NCBI GenBank assembly: GCA_002898675.1
Contig: BEHW01000110.1
Location: forward strand, 1 to 6,214
Reading direction: 5' to 3'
Source: a bacterium HR20
Lineage (GTDB): Bacteria > Bacteroidota > Ignavibacteria > Kapaibacteriales > NICIL-2
DNA: 6,214 bases
Positions 5,458-6,214 of this stretch are shown here, piece after piece. The notes under the pieces were generated by a model. It was not told the DNA's origin, did not search any database, and worked only from the letters and a program-made list of their open reading frames with translations. The translations under genes and the position numbers were made by a program. The first letter of the stretch is position 1. Each line of letters opens with the position of its first letter.

Positions 5458-6214
5458 CCTCCAGCGAAGCGATTGCTCTGAGCACATCGTTTGGTGTCAC
5501 GTACTGCATGCAACCAAAATGCCCTCGAGGGCACGCCGAGCGTCCGATGTGCGTACAAGGCCGGCAGGAAAGCTCCACCTCGACTGCTCGGTACGGGACG
5601 CGATACGGCGTAAACCCAAGCGCTGGTACCGTTGAACCATAGACGACAACGACCGGCACTCGCCGTGCCGCAGCAAGGTGCACTGCTGCACTATCGTTGC
5701 TCAGCACGAGCGTACACTGATCGAGCAATCGCGCTGTCTCCTCGAGCGAACTGCCCGCCGCGTTGAGCGTCCTGCTGCGGTCCAGACCGGCGACGACCGT
5801 CTCGCACAGGTCGCGCTCTGACTTGCTTCCCAGCGCGATGACCCGCCATCCCTGGCGTTGCAGTGTCTGCGCAACGGCTGCAAAGCTGCTCGGCAACCAT
5901 CGTTTCGTGGTGTGACGAGCGCCCGGAGCAATGCCGATCGTCCGCTCCGCCGGCGGCTGCCGGTTGACGGGTGGATACACCGCGTGCGAGCGCTCTTCGG
6001 GCAGCCATAGCTCTACCCCGCCCCCATCATCGGCGATGCCGAGCGGCTCGAGCGCCCCGACATACCGCTCGACGACGTGCGGCATCGGACGGAACGTTCG
6101 CTTTGCCTTGACCAAGAGGAGCTTTTGGAGCCGATACTTCGGAGAGCGTACCCCGCAGCGAGCACGTACCCACCTGAGCGCAGTGCTACGGATGTTCCGC
6201 TGTAGGTCAACGAT
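5420..6214 (-). CDS. GT9-family (LPS heptosyltransferase-like) glycosyltransferase, 5' end off window
   Basis: Predicted cytoplasmic GT-B enzyme transferring a heptose or related sugar from an ADP-sugar to LPS core or another glycan. The reading frame is open to the right edge, so the N-terminus is missing; 264 residues are visible. Its first part, IVDLQRNIRSTALRW, and the later HVVERY are typical of the GT9 N-terminal half. Then come IGIAPGARHTTKRWL (93-107), VIALGS (125-130) and the donor-site motif SNDSAAVHLAAA (172-183, Asp174), with Ala where Gly is common. A Cys-rich stretch CRPCTHIGRSACPRGHFGC (Cys217, 220, 228 and 235) occurs in many RfaF/WaaF-like members. The TTG at 6115 is internal, not a start, since homology continues upstream of it. 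Whether it is heptosyltransferase I, II or a different GT9 cannot be decided. The 3' end overlaps the SDR gene by 38 bp. Confidence 0.88.
   Translation of the reverse strand: MVDLQRNIRSTALRWVRARCGVRSPKYRLQKLLLVKAKRTFRPMPHVVERYVGALEPLGIADDGGGVELWLPEERSHAVYPPVNRQPPAERTIGIAPGARHTTKRWLPSSFAAVAQTLQRQGWRVIALGSKSERDLCETVVAGLDRSRTLNAAGSSLEETARLLDQCTLVLSNDSAAVHLAAARRVPVVVVYGSTVPALGFTPYRVPYRAVEVELSCRPCTHIGRSACPRGHFGCMQYVTPNDVLRAIASLEATTAGLGGGQSR

Overview
The window reads as an ordinary chromosomal segment of a Gram-negative bacterium of moderate GC content. Two envelope genes point that way: an ADP-heptose-type (GT9) glycosyltransferase as used for LPS core, and an LD-carboxypeptidase of murein recycling. 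The only three copies of TAnnTTTG in the window, counted by eye on both strands, all lie just upstream of predicted starts in the correct orientation. That is the -7 element of Bacteroidota sigma factors, so a member of the Bacteroidota/Chlorobiota (FCB) group is a reasonable but unproven guess. Some genes also have good Shine-Dalgarno sites, which is unusual for core Bacteroidota and would fit a basal lineage better.

Layout, left to right: a left flank with no confident gene (1-274); a small MazG-like nucleotide pyrophosphohydrolase (+, 275-625); a rho-independent terminator (about 622-660) serving the leftward gene; a GT4 glycosyltransferase fused to TPR repeats (-, 688-2454); a short divergent intergenic region; an LdcA-type S66 carboxypeptidase (+, about 2536-3492); a CoA-pyrophosphatase-like Nudix hydrolase (-, 3413-4108) whose start overlaps the end of coaD (-, 4101-4595); a 154-bp divergent intergenic region with candidate promoters both ways; a classical SDR oxidoreductase (+, 4750-5457); and a GT9 glycosyltransferase (-, from 5420, running off the right edge).

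The genes are tightly packed and change strand at almost every junction. Two convergent pairs overlap at their 3' ends: ldcA/Nudix by 80 bp and SDR/GT9 by 38 bp. The only likely operon is coaD-Nudix, which joins a CoA-synthesis enzyme to a predicted CoA-cleaving enzyme whose product would be the CoaD substrate. Three other genes concern the envelope: GT4-TPR, LdcA and GT9.

I see no mobile element, CRISPR array, tRNA, rRNA or toxin-antitoxin module, and no convincing undescribed system. The points most worth checking are the coaD-Nudix coupling, the TAnnTTTG pattern and the overlapping convergent 3' ends.
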